64,000 nucleotides of DNA from Saprospiraceae bacterium (GCA_019638385.1 JAHBTW010000022.1:1-64000); one strand, 5' to 3'. Counted from the stretch's first letter, positions 9,601 through 18,523 are shown. Numbers and translations are program-made. Notes: generated by a model from the sequence alone, not told the origin.

Positions 9601-9907
9601 GGACGGCTACGAGCGCGCCAAGCCGCATATTGACATATTGGCGCGCCAAACGGCAGACTATCTGCGGTTTTACGAAGCTTTAGACGCCTCCGTTGTAGAG
9701 AGCAGCTTTCAGGATGCGTATAGCTTAGCGTACCGCACCAAGGCCGACCTGATCAATGCTGCGAGCCGCTCGGGCGATACTGAATATTTGGAATATTTGG
9801 AGGAGTTGTTTGCTCCTTTTACTGCCGATCAGCAGCAGCAGCTACCGCCGCAAGCGCCTCAGGCGCCCCCGACACTGCCGATTACCACTCCACCGCCTAA
9901 TCAATAG
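6620..9907 (+). CDS. DUF2723/TMEM260-like glycosyltransferase-like membrane protein
   Basis: A 1095-residue protein. The N-terminal ~650 residues carry many membrane segments, including the family signature near residues 30-55 (SLWDCGEF, then HPPGAP). The C-terminal part is soluble, with FTYGDNDTYPLWYAQ and a helical tail region, ending in a Gln/Pro-rich stretch (QQQQLPPQAPQAPP). The family (PF11028, formerly DUF2723; CAZy GT117) is related to human TMEM260, an O-mannosyltransferase. By inference this protein may transfer a sugar from a lipid carrier onto exported proteins, and Bacteroidota do O-glycosylate secreted proteins. The acceptor and donor are not shown by sequence. rpiB follows after 14 bases, so the two may be co-transcribed. 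An antisense frame at 7622-8896 is a shadow. Confidence 0.85.
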   Translation: MNLFKIATNLTGLVVFAISATVYYYSVESTGSLWDCGEFILGAYKLQVVHPPGAPVFMLVGRLFTWVADIFSDNPSDIALAVNMMSGLCSALAAMFVAWTTMIFGKLALTESREADTDLGQTIALMAAGVAAGLVTAFSTSIWFSAVEGEVYAMSTFFTALTLWAMVKWYHLPDSPQADRWVLFAVYSAGLSMGVHLLSLLTFPALAMLYYFKKYKEHNFVGIAIAAFIGVVFIVGVQAFVIVGVPSLWGAFDLMLVNGLGLPFHSGLVPMLLVVVGYIVLLTLILQEKITSKTPMYIFSAAMFLSALICSAGYSEFSGGKYLWLGAFLVLGTALFQNQLVQRRRDTQMVLMGAALVISAFSTIGVVVIRSNAQPPLNMNAPSDATRLIPYLNREQYGERALLKGPHFAASPDPAKSKYEPRYGPVGKRYELIEEKITYGFKSSDQMLFPRMGDFMGDRKNLYMAWIGLDPEKPLPPGRPNQADNISFMWNYQLGWMYWRYFMWNFSGRQNGEQGYFPSDKSSGNWLSGINAIDNSRLYDQTTITETMRNDKSRNRYYMIPFFLGLIGLFYHLLRRPQEGLALLAMFIITGIGIIIYSNQPPNEPRERDYVFVGSFFTYAIWVGMAAVAIYDLMCRRFKLPGFSGAVLSLVVLAAPWLMGTQNFDDHSRRGHTAARDYASNFLESCEPNAVIFTYGDNDTYPLWYAQEVEGIRTDVRVVNLSLIAVDWYIDLLRRKVNDSEALKFTVPPDKVRGSRRNQIPYYNPTRVDEPMSAENWLQFIARDNPLPTTSGRGFDGYYPSKQIYLPIDLEKARKVGMITEKDTAGVLDRIPLGSPGDYITKDDLAVLDLIVSNIHDRPIYFAVTCQPSKFWGLNNYMQLEGLALRIVPVASQSDRSYSVVGSGRVNPDKVYHNIMNKFRWGNFDKIDAYVNRSYQPSLQTTQLAMRRAAMGFLDRGEKEKAMELMDKFFEAFPHKNFPYDYRSWYMISVYLNADGYERAKPHIDILARQTADYLRFYEALDASVVESSFQDAYSLAYRTKADLINAASRSGDTEYLEYLEELFAPFTADQQQQLPPQAPQAPPTLPITTPPPNQ

Positions 9908-9921
9908 TAAAACCGTCGCTT

Positions 9922-10362
9922 ATGACCATCCGGCAAATAGCCATCGGCTGCGATCACGCAGGTTATCCTTACAAGCGGAGCATCATCAGCGTGTTGGATG
10001 CTTTGGGAATTGCCGTGCTTGATTTCGGAACGGATTCGGAGGAATCTACCGACTATCCCGACTTCGTACATCCGGTAGCGGATAGCGTGGAAAGCGGGCG
10101 CGCCGATCTGGGCATCGTGCTGTGCGGCAGCGGCAACGGCGTGGCGATGACGGCCAACAAACACCAGGGCATTCGCGCAGCGCTTTGCTGGACGGAAGAA
10201 CTGGCCGTGCTGGCCCGGCGCCACAACAATGCCAATGTGCTGGCGTTACCCGTGCGGTTCATCGCGGAGGAATTGGCCGTTGCCATCACAAAAGCATTTC
10301 TGAGTGCAGATTTTGAAGCTGGCCGGCATATCCGGCGGATAGAGAAAATTCCGATTTCCTAA
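9922..10362 (+). CDS. rpiB: Ribose-5-phosphate isomerase B
   Basis: A 146-residue RpiB/LacAB-family sugar-phosphate isomerase that interconverts ribose 5-phosphate and ribulose 5-phosphate in the pentose phosphate pathway. Visible signatures: the N-terminal IAIGCDHAGY (Asp11, His12), the phosphate-binding CGSGNG loop with the likely catalytic Cys68, and the RAALCWTEE stretch. Length is normal for the family. It lies 14 bases after the DUF2723 gene and 45 bases before the M28 peptidase gene on the same strand. The cytosolic role is clear; an allose-specific activity cannot be excluded. Confidence 0.93.
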   Translation: MTIRQIAIGCDHAGYPYKRSIISVLDALGIAVLDFGTDSEESTDYPDFVHPVADSVESGRADLGIVLCGSGNGVAMTANKHQGIRAALCWTEELAVLARRHNNANVLALPVRFIAEELAVAITKAFLSADFEAGRHIRRIEKIPIS

Positions 10363-10407
10363 AAACATTTAATAAGAGCAGCAACTGTTTTTGCCAAATA
10401 CAACACC

Positions 10408-11997
10408 ATGAAAAGATTCATTTTCGCAGCAGGCGTTTTATTGATAGCCGGGTTCCCGGCCCTCCTTCCCGCGCAAATGCGCACGGCCGTACCCACAGAA
10501 GTGGAGTTGGCGGCCACCATCACAACCGACGAGTTGAAGCGCCATCTCATCATTTTGGCTTCCGATGAGATGGAAGGCCGCGAAACGGGAACGGCCGGAC
10601 AACTAAAAGCAGCCGAATACATTGCAGAGGTGTTTGCCTCCTGGGGCCTGCCTGCCATCGGAGATGATAATACCTATTTTCAGCAAATTGTATTCAAAGC
10701 CGAAAGCTGGAAGCAAATAGAGCTGAGCATCAACGGCAAAAAATACCGCCACTTGTGGGATTATTACGCCTCGCCCAGCTACAATACGGGCAGCGCCGCT
10801 CCGCTGCAATTCAAAGAAGTGCTCTTCCTCGGATACGGCATTGACGATGCGGCCTACAGCGATTATAAAAATGCAGCCGTGCGCGGCAAAGCCATACTCA
10901 TATACGACGGCGAGCCGATGGATGCGAATGGAGATTCATATGTAACCGGCACAAAAAACAAATCGGACTGGAGCATAGAGCGCAAACTCGAAGCGGCTAA
11001 AGCCAACGGCGTGGCAATGGTATTTATCATTGATACTCAATTTAAGGAGAATGTGGCCGAAATGCGCAAAACGCTCAGCAGCACCCGCCTGAAACCGGCG
11101 CAGGCCGGTACGCCCGAAACGGGCTACGCCGCCAACTGCCACATCTCGTCTGAAACGGCTAAAGCGCTGCTCGGCGGACAGGTCAAAAAATTAGTCAAGC
11201 AACGGGACAAAATCCTCAAAAAAGGACGGCCCGCCGGATTGACCGTGCCCGTTGTAGCAGAGGTCGTGCAAATAAAAGACACCCGCTCTCTGATGGGGCA
11301 AAATGTGTTGGGATTTGTGGAAGGCAGCGATCCCGCGCTCAAGGATGAGGTACTGGTCGTGTCGGCCCATTTTGATCATCTCGGCAAACGTGGAGATGCT
11401 ATTTACAATGGCGCCGACGACAACGCCTCCGGTACATCCACGGTGTTGGAGGTGGCGCAGGCGTTTATGGAAGCGAAGCGCCTGGGCGCCGGCCCGCGCC
11501 GCAGCGTGTTGTTCCTCTTGGTATCCGGGGAGGAAAAAGGACTGTTGGGCAGTCAGTATTATGCAGAAAACCCGCTCTTCCCTTTGCAAAACACCATTGC
11601 CAATGTGAACGTGGATATGGTGGGCCGCGTGGATGCCAAGCATGAGAGCACCCCCAACTACATCTATGTAATCGGCGCCGACCGGCTCAGCACGGAGCTG
11701 CACCGCATCAACGAGGAGGCCAACGCGACGTACACCAACCTCGAACTCGATTATACTTATAATGCCAAAAACGATCCCAACCGCTACTACTACCGCTCCG
11801 ACCATTACAACTTTGCCGAGCGCGGCATTCCGGCGGTATTCTATTTCAGCGGCACGCATGAAGACTACCACCGCACGACCGACACGGCGGATAAAATCAA
11901 CTATGATAAAATGGTGCTGATCGGGCGCTTGGTGTTTCACACAGCCTGGGAGCTGGCCAACCGGGATAAGCGCATCGAAGTGGATGTAAAAAAGTGA
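10408..11997 (+). CDS. Secreted M28 family aminopeptidase
   Basis: A 529-residue exported zinc peptidase. An N-terminal signal peptide (MKRFIFAAGVLLIAGFPALL, then PAQ) is followed by a front part with EGRETGTAG, a PA-like insert (about residues 140-270) and the M28 catalytic domain. The metal and catalytic residues are all present: His321 (AHFDHLG), Asp337 (GADDNASG), Glu375-Glu376 (SGEEKGLLGS), Asp403 (VDMVGR) and His484 (HEDYHR). By family it removes N-terminal amino acids from peptides in the periplasm or outside; exact specificity is not evident. No T9SS tail is present, so it is probably periplasmic. Confidence 0.92.
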   Translation: MKRFIFAAGVLLIAGFPALLPAQMRTAVPTEVELAATITTDELKRHLIILASDEMEGRETGTAGQLKAAEYIAEVFASWGLPAIGDDNTYFQQIVFKAESWKQIELSINGKKYRHLWDYYASPSYNTGSAAPLQFKEVLFLGYGIDDAAYSDYKNAAVRGKAILIYDGEPMDANGDSYVTGTKNKSDWSIERKLEAAKANGVAMVFIIDTQFKENVAEMRKTLSSTRLKPAQAGTPETGYAANCHISSETAKALLGGQVKKLVKQRDKILKKGRPAGLTVPVVAEVVQIKDTRSLMGQNVLGFVEGSDPALKDEVLVVSAHFDHLGKRGDAIYNGADDNASGTSTVLEVAQAFMEAKRLGAGPRRSVLFLLVSGEEKGLLGSQYYAENPLFPLQNTIANVNVDMVGRVDAKHESTPNYIYVIGADRLSTELHRINEEANATYTNLELDYTYNAKNDPNRYYYRSDHYNFAERGIPAVFYFSGTHEDYHRTTDTADKINYDKMVLIGRLVFHTAWELANRDKRIEVDVKK

Positions 11998-12420
11998 GTA
12001 GGAGACCGGCCTTACCCCCCGATAAACCGGCCCCCCTCACTTTCTTCAGGACGCTTGCGCATCCCAAAGCGATCTTGAATAAATTTGTCTAATGTTTGGT
12101 GTAGCAACCTCACAGGCGCCGGCTTAGCCGAAACGCCGAAAACATTAGCCCCTGCTGCAAAAATGCAGAAAGACAATGAAGCGAAATAAGCTTGGTATGT
12201 AGAAGAATTCGGGAAACTTAGTGAATCTAAGCCCTCAGATGTGAATATGTAACCTCTCAGAAAAACGAACGCGAAGGTCATAGTGTCTCTGTCTGCGTTC
12301 AGAGCACAAATATATAATGCTTTTCAAATAAGTCCAAATTTTTTTTCACCCGTCATTTTGTCAGGGTTGCGGATGTGGCACAGGGTTTGAAAGGACACGG
12401 AAAACAAAACGCAACGAGTT
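11998..12420. other. Gene-poor spacer before htpG
   Basis: 423 bases. Contents seen: two runs of six C; a small stem region at about 12113-12157 (ggcgccggcttagccgaaacgcc); a TATAAT at 12313-12318; eight T at about 12339; and TGTCAG at 12359-12364. A minus-strand frame of 89 codons (12012-12281) has no recognisable domain, signal peptide or promoter and is not called. A structured RNA or gene remnant is possible, but nothing in it was recognised. Confidence 0.4.
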
Positions 12421-14289
12421 ATGCAAACAGGTCGTATTTCCGTACAAACCGAGAACATCTTCCCCATCATTAAAAAATACCTGTATTCCGATCAGGAGAT
12501 TTTTCTGCGCGAGTTGGTTTCCAACGCCGTTGACGCCACCGTAAAGCTCAACGCATTGGCCGGCAAAGGAGCGATACAGGGCGAAATCGGGGACACTACC
12601 ATTGATATCATTCTCGATAAAGAGAACAAAACCCTTACCATCCGCGACCGTGGCATCGGCATGAGCGCCGAAGAGGTGGAGAAATACCTCAATCAGGTGG
12701 CATTTTCCAGCGCCCACGATTTTATTGAAAAATACAAACTCGACCACAACATCATCGGGCAGTTCGGCCTCGGCTTTTATTCTGCCTTTATGGTAGCCGA
12801 TCGCGTAGAGGCGATTACCAAATCGCATCAGCCGGATGCACCCGGCGTCACCTGGAGTTGCGACGGCAGCCCGGAATATACCCTGGCTCCGAATGACAAA
12901 ATAGAGCGCGGCACCGATATTGTGTTGCACATCGGCGAGGGCAGCGAGGAGTACCTCGAGACGCATCGCATCGAAAGTCTGCTCAAAAAATACTGCCGTT
13001 TCCTGCCCGTGAGCATTCGCTTTGGTACTCGTCAAGAAACCGTGTACGAAGGCGAGGGCGAAGCGGAAACCTCCAAAGAAATTGAAGTTGACAACATCGT
13101 CAACAACCCCGCGCCGGCCTGGAAAAAACAACCCGCCGAACTCAGCGACGAGGAATACCAAAACTTCTACGAGGAGTTGTACCCCTACAGTACGCCGCCC
13201 ATGTTTTGGATTCATCTCAACATTGATTACCCTTTCAACCTCACGGGCATCCTGTACTTTCCCAAAGTGGGCAATTCCTTCGAAGTGCAGAAAAACAAAA
13301 TCCAACTCTACTCCAATCAGGTGTTCGTCACCGATGACGTGAAGCAGATCGTGCCGGAATTCCTTACGCTGCTCCACGGCGTTATTGACTCGCCCGACAT
13401 CCCGCTCAATGTGTCGCGCAGTTACCTGCAGGCCGATAGCAACGTGAAAAAAATTACCGGCTACATCACCAAAAAAGTAGCCGATAAGCTACAAGAGCTT
13501 TTCAAAAAAGACCGCAAAGCCTACGAAGACAAATGGAGCGACCTCGGCATCTTCGTGAAATACGGCATCATTTCCGACGAGAAATTTGAGGAGCGCGCCC
13601 GCGAATTTGCCCTCGTCAAAAATGTGGACGATGCCTTCTTCACCCTCGATGAGTATCGCGAAAAGGTGAAAGAGCTTCAAAAAGACAAATACGACAAGGT
13701 CATTTTCCTCTACACCAACAGCGCCGCCGATCAGGCCGGACTCGTACAAGCCTGCAAAAATCGCGGCTACGATGTACTCGCTCTGCCCGATATCATTGAC
13801 AATCACTTCATACAGCACTTGGAAGCCAAACTCGGCGACGTGACCTTCGTGCGCATTGACTCCGACACTGTGGACAACCTCATTCAAAAAGAGGAAAAGC
13901 AGGAATCGGTGCTCAGCGAAAAAGATCAGGAAAAAGTGAAGACTGTTTTTGAAAGCGTAACCAACGCGCCGGGCGTTTCGGTGCAACTCAAACCCATGTC
14001 GCCCGAAGACCAACCGGTGTATGTGGTGAAACCGGAGTTCATGCGCCGCTTCAAAGAGATGCAGATGCTGCAAGGTATGGGCGCCGGCGCCGACTTCCCG
14101 GATATGTACAATGTAGTGGTCAACTCCAATCACCCGCTCATCGTGCAGAAAATACTGCCGGAAAAGGACGTCGCCAAAAAAGAAGAAATGGCCCGCCACT
14201 TGTATCAGCTTGCGTTGTTGTCGCACAATATGCTCCGGGGCGAAGACCTCGCCGCTTTTGTGGGCCGCAGTGTGCAAATGATGAGGTAG
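12421..14289 (+). CDS. htpG: Molecular chaperone HtpG (Hsp90)
   Basis: A 622-residue bacterial Hsp90. The N-terminal GHKL ATPase domain shows ENIFPIIKKYLYSDQEIFLREL, the ATP-site Asn/Asp in LVSNAVDA, DRGIGM, and GQFGLGFYSAFM. The middle domain carries the conserved VSRSYLQ-type motif (LNVSRSYLQAD), and the C-terminal dimerisation domain contains QMLQGMG and ends near QMMR. It is a cytosolic chaperone for folding and stress recovery. Its stop lies five bases from the stop of a convergent gene. The upstream region has TGTCAG 57 bases before the start; the inverse CTGACA also precedes both small heat-shock genes of the window. A 338-codon antisense frame is a shadow. Confidence 0.97.
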   Translation: MQTGRISVQTENIFPIIKKYLYSDQEIFLRELVSNAVDATVKLNALAGKGAIQGEIGDTTIDIILDKENKTLTIRDRGIGMSAEEVEKYLNQVAFSSAHDFIEKYKLDHNIIGQFGLGFYSAFMVADRVEAITKSHQPDAPGVTWSCDGSPEYTLAPNDKIERGTDIVLHIGEGSEEYLETHRIESLLKKYCRFLPVSIRFGTRQETVYEGEGEAETSKEIEVDNIVNNPAPAWKKQPAELSDEEYQNFYEELYPYSTPPMFWIHLNIDYPFNLTGILYFPKVGNSFEVQKNKIQLYSNQVFVTDDVKQIVPEFLTLLHGVIDSPDIPLNVSRSYLQADSNVKKITGYITKKVADKLQELFKKDRKAYEDKWSDLGIFVKYGIISDEKFEERAREFALVKNVDDAFFTLDEYREKVKELQKDKYDKVIFLYTNSAADQAGLVQACKNRGYDVLALPDIIDNHFIQHLEAKLGDVTFVRIDSDTVDNLIQKEEKQESVLSEKDQEKVKTVFESVTNAPGVSVQLKPMSPEDQPVYVVKPEFMRRFKEMQMLQGMGAGADFPDMYNVVVNSNHPLIVQKILPEKDVAKKEEMARHLYQLALLSHNMLRGEDLAAFVGRSVQMMR

Positions 14290-14294
14290 GACGG

Positions 14295-14870
14295 CTATTC
14301 CAACAACCGGAATGAATCCAGAAACTTATCGGCAGCGCTGTTGAGGCTGCGGTCTTTGCGCATCACCGTTTGGATGGAGTAATAGCGCCGGCCTGCTATA
14401 AGGGCTTTTGTTTTAATCACTACCCGGCCGTCTTTGTAGTCCACCCGCCAGAGTTTTCCGGGGTAGCGCCCTACGCTGATGCTGTTCGACCAAGTCACGG
14501 CGCCGGCTACGCTAAACGCAGATTCTTCCACGGTAGCCTGTAGAAAGTCCCTGACCAGGTCAGTGGAGTCGTGATGCAGGCTGCCTTCGGGGTAGTCGCA
14601 ATAGCTCAGCATATACACCACGTTGTCGGCGTCTTTGTCGGCATCTTCAAAAAAATAAGTATGATACGTCAGCGTGCCGATGGCAGTGGAAACCGTGTCG
14701 GCCTTGAGGCGCATGGCGCCGGGGGTGAGTACGCGGAATCGCCCGTCGTAGGAGCGGTATTCCTCCCATTTGGGTTTGGATTGAGCCGCTATTTGAACGG
14801 TCATCCCGATGAAGATGGCCGCCGAAAGCAGCAAGCGGGAAGCAATGCCTGGAAAATGGAGTTGGGTCAT
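14295..14870 (-). CDS. Secreted protein of unknown function
   Basis: 191 residues. The start at 14870 was chosen because it begins a clear signal peptide (hydrophobic residues about 10-27, ending IAAQ); a longer frame upstream would add a non-secretory Cys-rich leader. The mature part (YRSYDGRFRVLTPG through AADKFLDSFRLLE) looks like a compact alpha-beta domain of the PsbP/MOG1-like sort seen in small exported proteins; this is a guess from pattern only. It lies 55 bases downstream of the cyclase/TPR gene on the same strand and may be co-transcribed with it. No motif shows an enzyme activity. Confidence 0.7.
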   Translation of the reverse strand: MTQLHFPGIASRLLLSAAIFIGMTVQIAAQSKPKWEEYRSYDGRFRVLTPGAMRLKADTVSTAIGTLTYHTYFFEDADKDADNVVYMLSYCDYPEGSLHHDSTDLVRDFLQATVEESAFSVAGAVTWSNSISVGRYPGKLWRVDYKDGRVVIKTKALIAGRRYYSIQTVMRKDRSLNSAADKFLDSFRLLE

Positions 14871-14925
14871 GCGTTGTGGGATATTCGGTTCCTTAACGCA
14901 GGTGTGGCAGAAGCAAGTATTTGCA

Positions 14926-17019
14926 CTACTTGGGGAAATCCATATCGCGCACGATTTGCCGGAAGCGCGTTTCGCGGCGCAACTCGTCCCATACAGGGTC
15001 AATTTCAATAGAGATGAGCCAATTGGCGTGCAGGCGCGAGGCATTCTCCAACATGTCTAAGGCTTTGCTTTTTTCGCCGAGGCTGAGCCAGGCCATAGCG
15101 AGTTCCACCGGCGCGTTTTCCGCGAGGGGTTCTTGTTTCAGCACTTCATTCAGCCGCTTGCGGGCTTCGTCTTTTCGGCCCGTTTGGGCCAATCCCATCA
15201 CGAGGTGCAATACGGCCCAGGGTTCGGCGTCGGAGTATTCCACCGTCTGTTGAAAAAAACGAACGGCCGCCGGGTAGTTCTTCCGGGAGTAGGCGCACAA
15301 GCCGAGCATCCAGTAGGTATCGCTGTTGGTGGGATACAGTTGGCGCATCTTTTCGGACACGGCTTCGCAATCGGCATAGCGGCCCCACATGCGGTAGATG
15401 TCGGCAAGATCAATATTGTATTCCAAATCGGCGCTGTCCAATGCCACTGCTTTTTGCATGGAAGCGGCTGCCGCCGGAAAATCTCGCCGCAAGGCATGAT
15501 ACCAGCCCAGGTCCATGTACGCCCGCGCTTCGGAGGGATTGAGCGCGATGGCGGAATCCAATGCGGCTTTGGCAGCAGGCCAATCCCAATCGTACCACAA
15601 CTGCACTGAGCCGAGTATGCTCCAGGCATAAGCCGAGTTGGGCGCCAGTTCGAGTGCATTGCGGGCATGAGAGCGGGCTTTTGGGAATGCCTCGTGAGAA
15701 GGCACGGTATTGCTGTAGCCCAACCACAGGTAGGCGTTGCCGAGACCGGCGTGGGCGGCGGCAAAGGAGGAGTCTAAGTCAATGGCTTTTTGAAAAAATG
15801 TCACGGCTTGTTCCGCTCCGTCGGCGCGTTGGCTCAGCAGGTAGCGGCCCTGTAAGTATGCCTGATAGGCTTCCGTATTGGCTGTGCCGGTATTGACCAA
15901 AGCGCCGGTTTTGCTCTTGAGCAGCACGCCGGTGAGCTTTCCGGCAACGGCCTGCGCGATGTCTTCCTGTATGGAAAAAATATCGCTGAACTCCTGGTCG
16001 TGCGATTCCGACCAAATCTGGAACCCGTCGGCGGCATTGACCAACTGCGCCGTGATGCGGATGCGATTGCCCGATTTGCGGATGCTGCCCTCCAGAATAG
16101 CGCCCACATTGAGCCGGAGGCCGATTTCGCGGGGGCCTAAATCTTCATCGCTCAGCGAAAAAGTGGAGCTGCGGCCGGCCACTTTCAGCCCTTCGATGCG
16201 GCTGAGTGCAAAGAGAATTTCTTCGGCGATGCCCTCGCCGAACCAAGCCTGATCGCCGTCAGGGCTGAGGTCTTTGAACGGCAAAACGGCCACGGAGGCC
16301 GACGCAAACGGTGGCGGTGGAGGCGGCGGCGGCTCTTTCGGGCGAAACTGGTTCCAGAGGAACAGCCCGGAGAGGCTCAGGGCCACAACGGCCAGCAGGA
16401 ATGCGCCGATGCCGAAGCGCCAGTGCGCGGCCGTAGGGCCTGCTGCCAGAGGATTGCCCTTTTGGTTGTCTAAGTCGCTGCGTTTGGGAGTGGGGAAGCC
16501 GGGGCCGCTGAGCGCATGTACGAAGAGCGGCTGCTCTATGTTTTTGAGTTTGAATTTGCCGAGATTTACGGAGGGCAATTCCGGGTGGTTGTGAATGTCT
16601 TCCTTTACGCGGTCGGTGAAGAGCACGGCGCCGGGCACGGCGAGGGTTTGGATGCGGGAAGCAATGTTGACGCCGTCGCCGTAGAGGTCGTCGCCGTCGA
16701 GTACCACATCGCCGATGTGAATACCGATGCGGAGCGGCACAGTGGGATCTTGCTGAAGTTCGAGTTGAAGTTCGCGGGCAGCGGCTACGGCCTCCACTGC
16801 GCTGGGAAAGATGCAAAGGCTGCCGTCGCCGTAGTGGCGGAGGAGTTCGCCGTGGTGTGCGGCGCTGCGTTCGCCGAGAATTTCGCGGTAACGCCTCACC
16901 CGGGCCAGGGCATCCGCTTCGTCGCGTTGCATCATGGCCGAGTATCCGACGATGTCGGCAAACATTATAGCGGCTAATCGGCGTACAGGCGGCATGGTAT
17001 GATTATTCGGCAGCGCCAA
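14926..17019 (-). CDS. Class III cyclase-TolB-like-TPR signalling protein
   Basis: A 697-residue multidomain protein. Residues about 12-170 form a class III adenylate/guanylate cyclase domain, with the metal-binding Asp22 (FADIVGYS) and Asp65 (YGDG) both present. A single membrane segment (about 203-222) and a Pro run (229-236) follow. Residues about 240-370 match the TolB/FlgO-like module common behind cyclase or kinase domains (VAVLPFKDLSPDGDQAWFGE). The rest is TPR-like repeats (AYLQGRYLL, AAHAGLGNAYLWLGY, PSEARAYMDLGWYHA and others). By topology the cyclase is cytosolic and the TPR part periplasmic. A second messenger is probably made, but which nucleotide is not clear. It is transcribed divergently from the permease gene. 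Confidence 0.87.
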   Translation of the reverse strand: MALPNNHTMPPVRRLAAIMFADIVGYSAMMQRDEADALARVRRYREILGERSAAHHGELLRHYGDGSLCIFPSAVEAVAAARELQLELQQDPTVPLRIGIHIGDVVLDGDDLYGDGVNIASRIQTLAVPGAVLFTDRVKEDIHNHPELPSVNLGKFKLKNIEQPLFVHALSGPGFPTPKRSDLDNQKGNPLAAGPTAAHWRFGIGAFLLAVVALSLSGLFLWNQFRPKEPPPPPPPPFASASVAVLPFKDLSPDGDQAWFGEGIAEEILFALSRIEGLKVAGRSSTFSLSDEDLGPREIGLRLNVGAILEGSIRKSGNRIRITAQLVNAADGFQIWSESHDQEFSDIFSIQEDIAQAVAGKLTGVLLKSKTGALVNTGTANTEAYQAYLQGRYLLSQRADGAEQAVTFFQKAIDLDSSFAAAHAGLGNAYLWLGYSNTVPSHEAFPKARSHARNALELAPNSAYAWSILGSVQLWYDWDWPAAKAALDSAIALNPSEARAYMDLGWYHALRRDFPAAAASMQKAVALDSADLEYNIDLADIYRMWGRYADCEAVSEKMRQLYPTNSDTYWMLGLCAYSRKNYPAAVRFFQQTVEYSDAEPWAVLHLVMGLAQTGRKDEARKRLNEVLKQEPLAENAPVELAMAWLSLGEKSKALDMLENASRLHANWLISIEIDPVWDELRRETRFRQIVRDMDFPK

Positions 17020-17057
17020 AAATACAATGAATCGGGATGCAAGTTAGGTGTTTTATC

Positions 17058-17065
17058 TACATTTG
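17058..17065 (+). promoter_or_regulatory. Promoter -7 box (TACATTTG)
   Basis: TACATTTG fits TAnnTTTG and lies 21 bases before the ATG at 17087. It supports that start over the in-frame ATG at 17048, which lies upstream of the box. Confidence 0.55.
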
Positions 17066-17086
17066 TTCGATTCAACACCACCGACC

Positions 17087-18523
17087 ATGCCACACCAGGA
17101 AAAACAAGGCCATAAGGACCTTATCAGAGCTTTCGGCCTGCCCAGCGCCGTCATTTTATTCGTCAGTTCCATCATCGGATCGGGCGTGTATAAAAAAGTG
17201 GCGCCCATGTCGGTTGACCTGCAATCGCCGGGATTGGTGCTTCTGGCTTGGGTGCTGGCCGGTGTGGTCACGCTGCTCGGCGTGCTCACTACGATGGAGA
17301 TAAGCTCCATGATTACCGAATCGGGCGGGCCGTATGCGTATTTCAAAAAGATATACGGCAAAGTGTTTGCGTACTACTACGGCTGGTCGAGCTTTTCGGT
17401 GATACAATCGGCCTCCATTGCGTCCATCGCGTATGTGTTTTCGCAGTCGGTGAATGCCGTGTGGGAATTGCCGCGCCTCGCCCCGGAGTGGGAAACCTGG
17501 ACGGTGCTCCGGATATTTACGCCTTTAGCCAACCTCGGCGTGAAAGTGGTGGCCGTGTCGCTCATTGTGAGTTTGGTGGCCATCAACTACCGGGGCGTGG
17601 AGCACGGCGGCTGGGTTAGCAAGATCATCACCATAGTGGTGGTGGGGAGTCTGGCATTCATCGTGTTGCTCGGCATCGCCTCCGGACAGGGCAGCATGGA
17701 ACACATTACGCAAGCCGCTACGGGCTACCCACCGGCTTCGTTTTCGGGCAATTTAGGTCTCGTAGGGCCGATGTTTGCGGCTATGCTCGCGGCGTTTTGG
17801 GCTTACGAAGGCTGGCTCAATATCGGCTTCATCGGCGATGAGGTGAAGAATCCGCAACGCACCATTCCGCTGGCGCTCACCATCGGCATAACCATCATTA
17901 TCGGTACTTATCTGCTCGTCAATTTCACCTATCTTTATGTAATGCCCATGGACGAGATGATTGCGCTGGCGAAAAACACCAACACCATCGCGGCGGTAGC
18001 GGTGATGCAAAAACTCTTCGGCGATCCGGGACTGCTGTTCATCTCTCTGCTCATCATCGTCACCACCCTGGGCTGTACCAATGCTACTATCCTCACGGCG
18101 GCCCGCATCTATTTCGCTATGGCCCGCGACGGCTTTTTCTCGAAGCGCGCCGCTTCTATACACCACAAATTTCGCACGCCCGGCAATGCCCTGCTCATGC
18201 AGATGATTTGGTCGTGTACTTTAGTGTTCTCCGGCTCTTTCGACCAATTGACCGACATGCTCATTTTCGCGTCGTTCATTTTTTACGGCGCCATTGCCTT
18301 CGGCGTGTTTGTGTTGCGCCGCAAGATGCCCGACGCCCCGCGCCCCTACCGCGCCTTCGGGTACCCGGTGGTACCGGCGCTGTTCATCACTTTCTGTGCG
18401 GCGTTGGTCATCATCACTTTTTTCCAGCGCCCTCGCGAGGCCATGCTGGGCATTACGCTCATCGCATTGGGCACCGTACCGCTGGTGTACTGGCGGAGGA
18501 AGTATGGAAAGGATGGGGTGTAA
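17087..18523 (+). CDS. APC family amino acid permease
   Basis: A 478-residue inner-membrane transporter with about 12 membrane segments. The APC signature is near the N-terminus (AVILFVSSIIGSGVYKK), and the conserved AFWAYEGWLNIGF lies in the middle. The sequence is closest in style to the APA/LAT branch, which exchanges or imports amino acids such as basic or neutral ones; the substrate cannot be read from sequence. The start at 17087 was chosen because of the promoter box at 17058-17065. The neighbouring convergent gene is proline dehydrogenase, so an amino-acid catabolic link is possible but not shown. Confidence 0.9.
   Translation: MPHQEKQGHKDLIRAFGLPSAVILFVSSIIGSGVYKKVAPMSVDLQSPGLVLLAWVLAGVVTLLGVLTTMEISSMITESGGPYAYFKKIYGKVFAYYYGWSSFSVIQSASIASIAYVFSQSVNAVWELPRLAPEWETWTVLRIFTPLANLGVKVVAVSLIVSLVAINYRGVEHGGWVSKIITIVVVGSLAFIVLLGIASGQGSMEHITQAATGYPPASFSGNLGLVGPMFAAMLAAFWAYEGWLNIGFIGDEVKNPQRTIPLALTIGITIIIGTYLLVNFTYLYVMPMDEMIALAKNTNTIAAVAVMQKLFGDPGLLFISLLIIVTTLGCTNATILTAARIYFAMARDGFFSKRAASIHHKFRTPGNALLMQMIWSCTLVFSGSFDQLTDMLIFASFIFYGAIAFGVFVLRRKMPDAPRPYRAFGYPVVPALFITFCAALVIITFFQRPREAMLGITLIALGTVPLVYWRRKYGKDGV

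Noticed and set aside
12012..12281. 89-codon minus-strand frame in the htpG spacer
   Set aside because: No domain, signal peptide or promoter; kept only as part of the spacer description.
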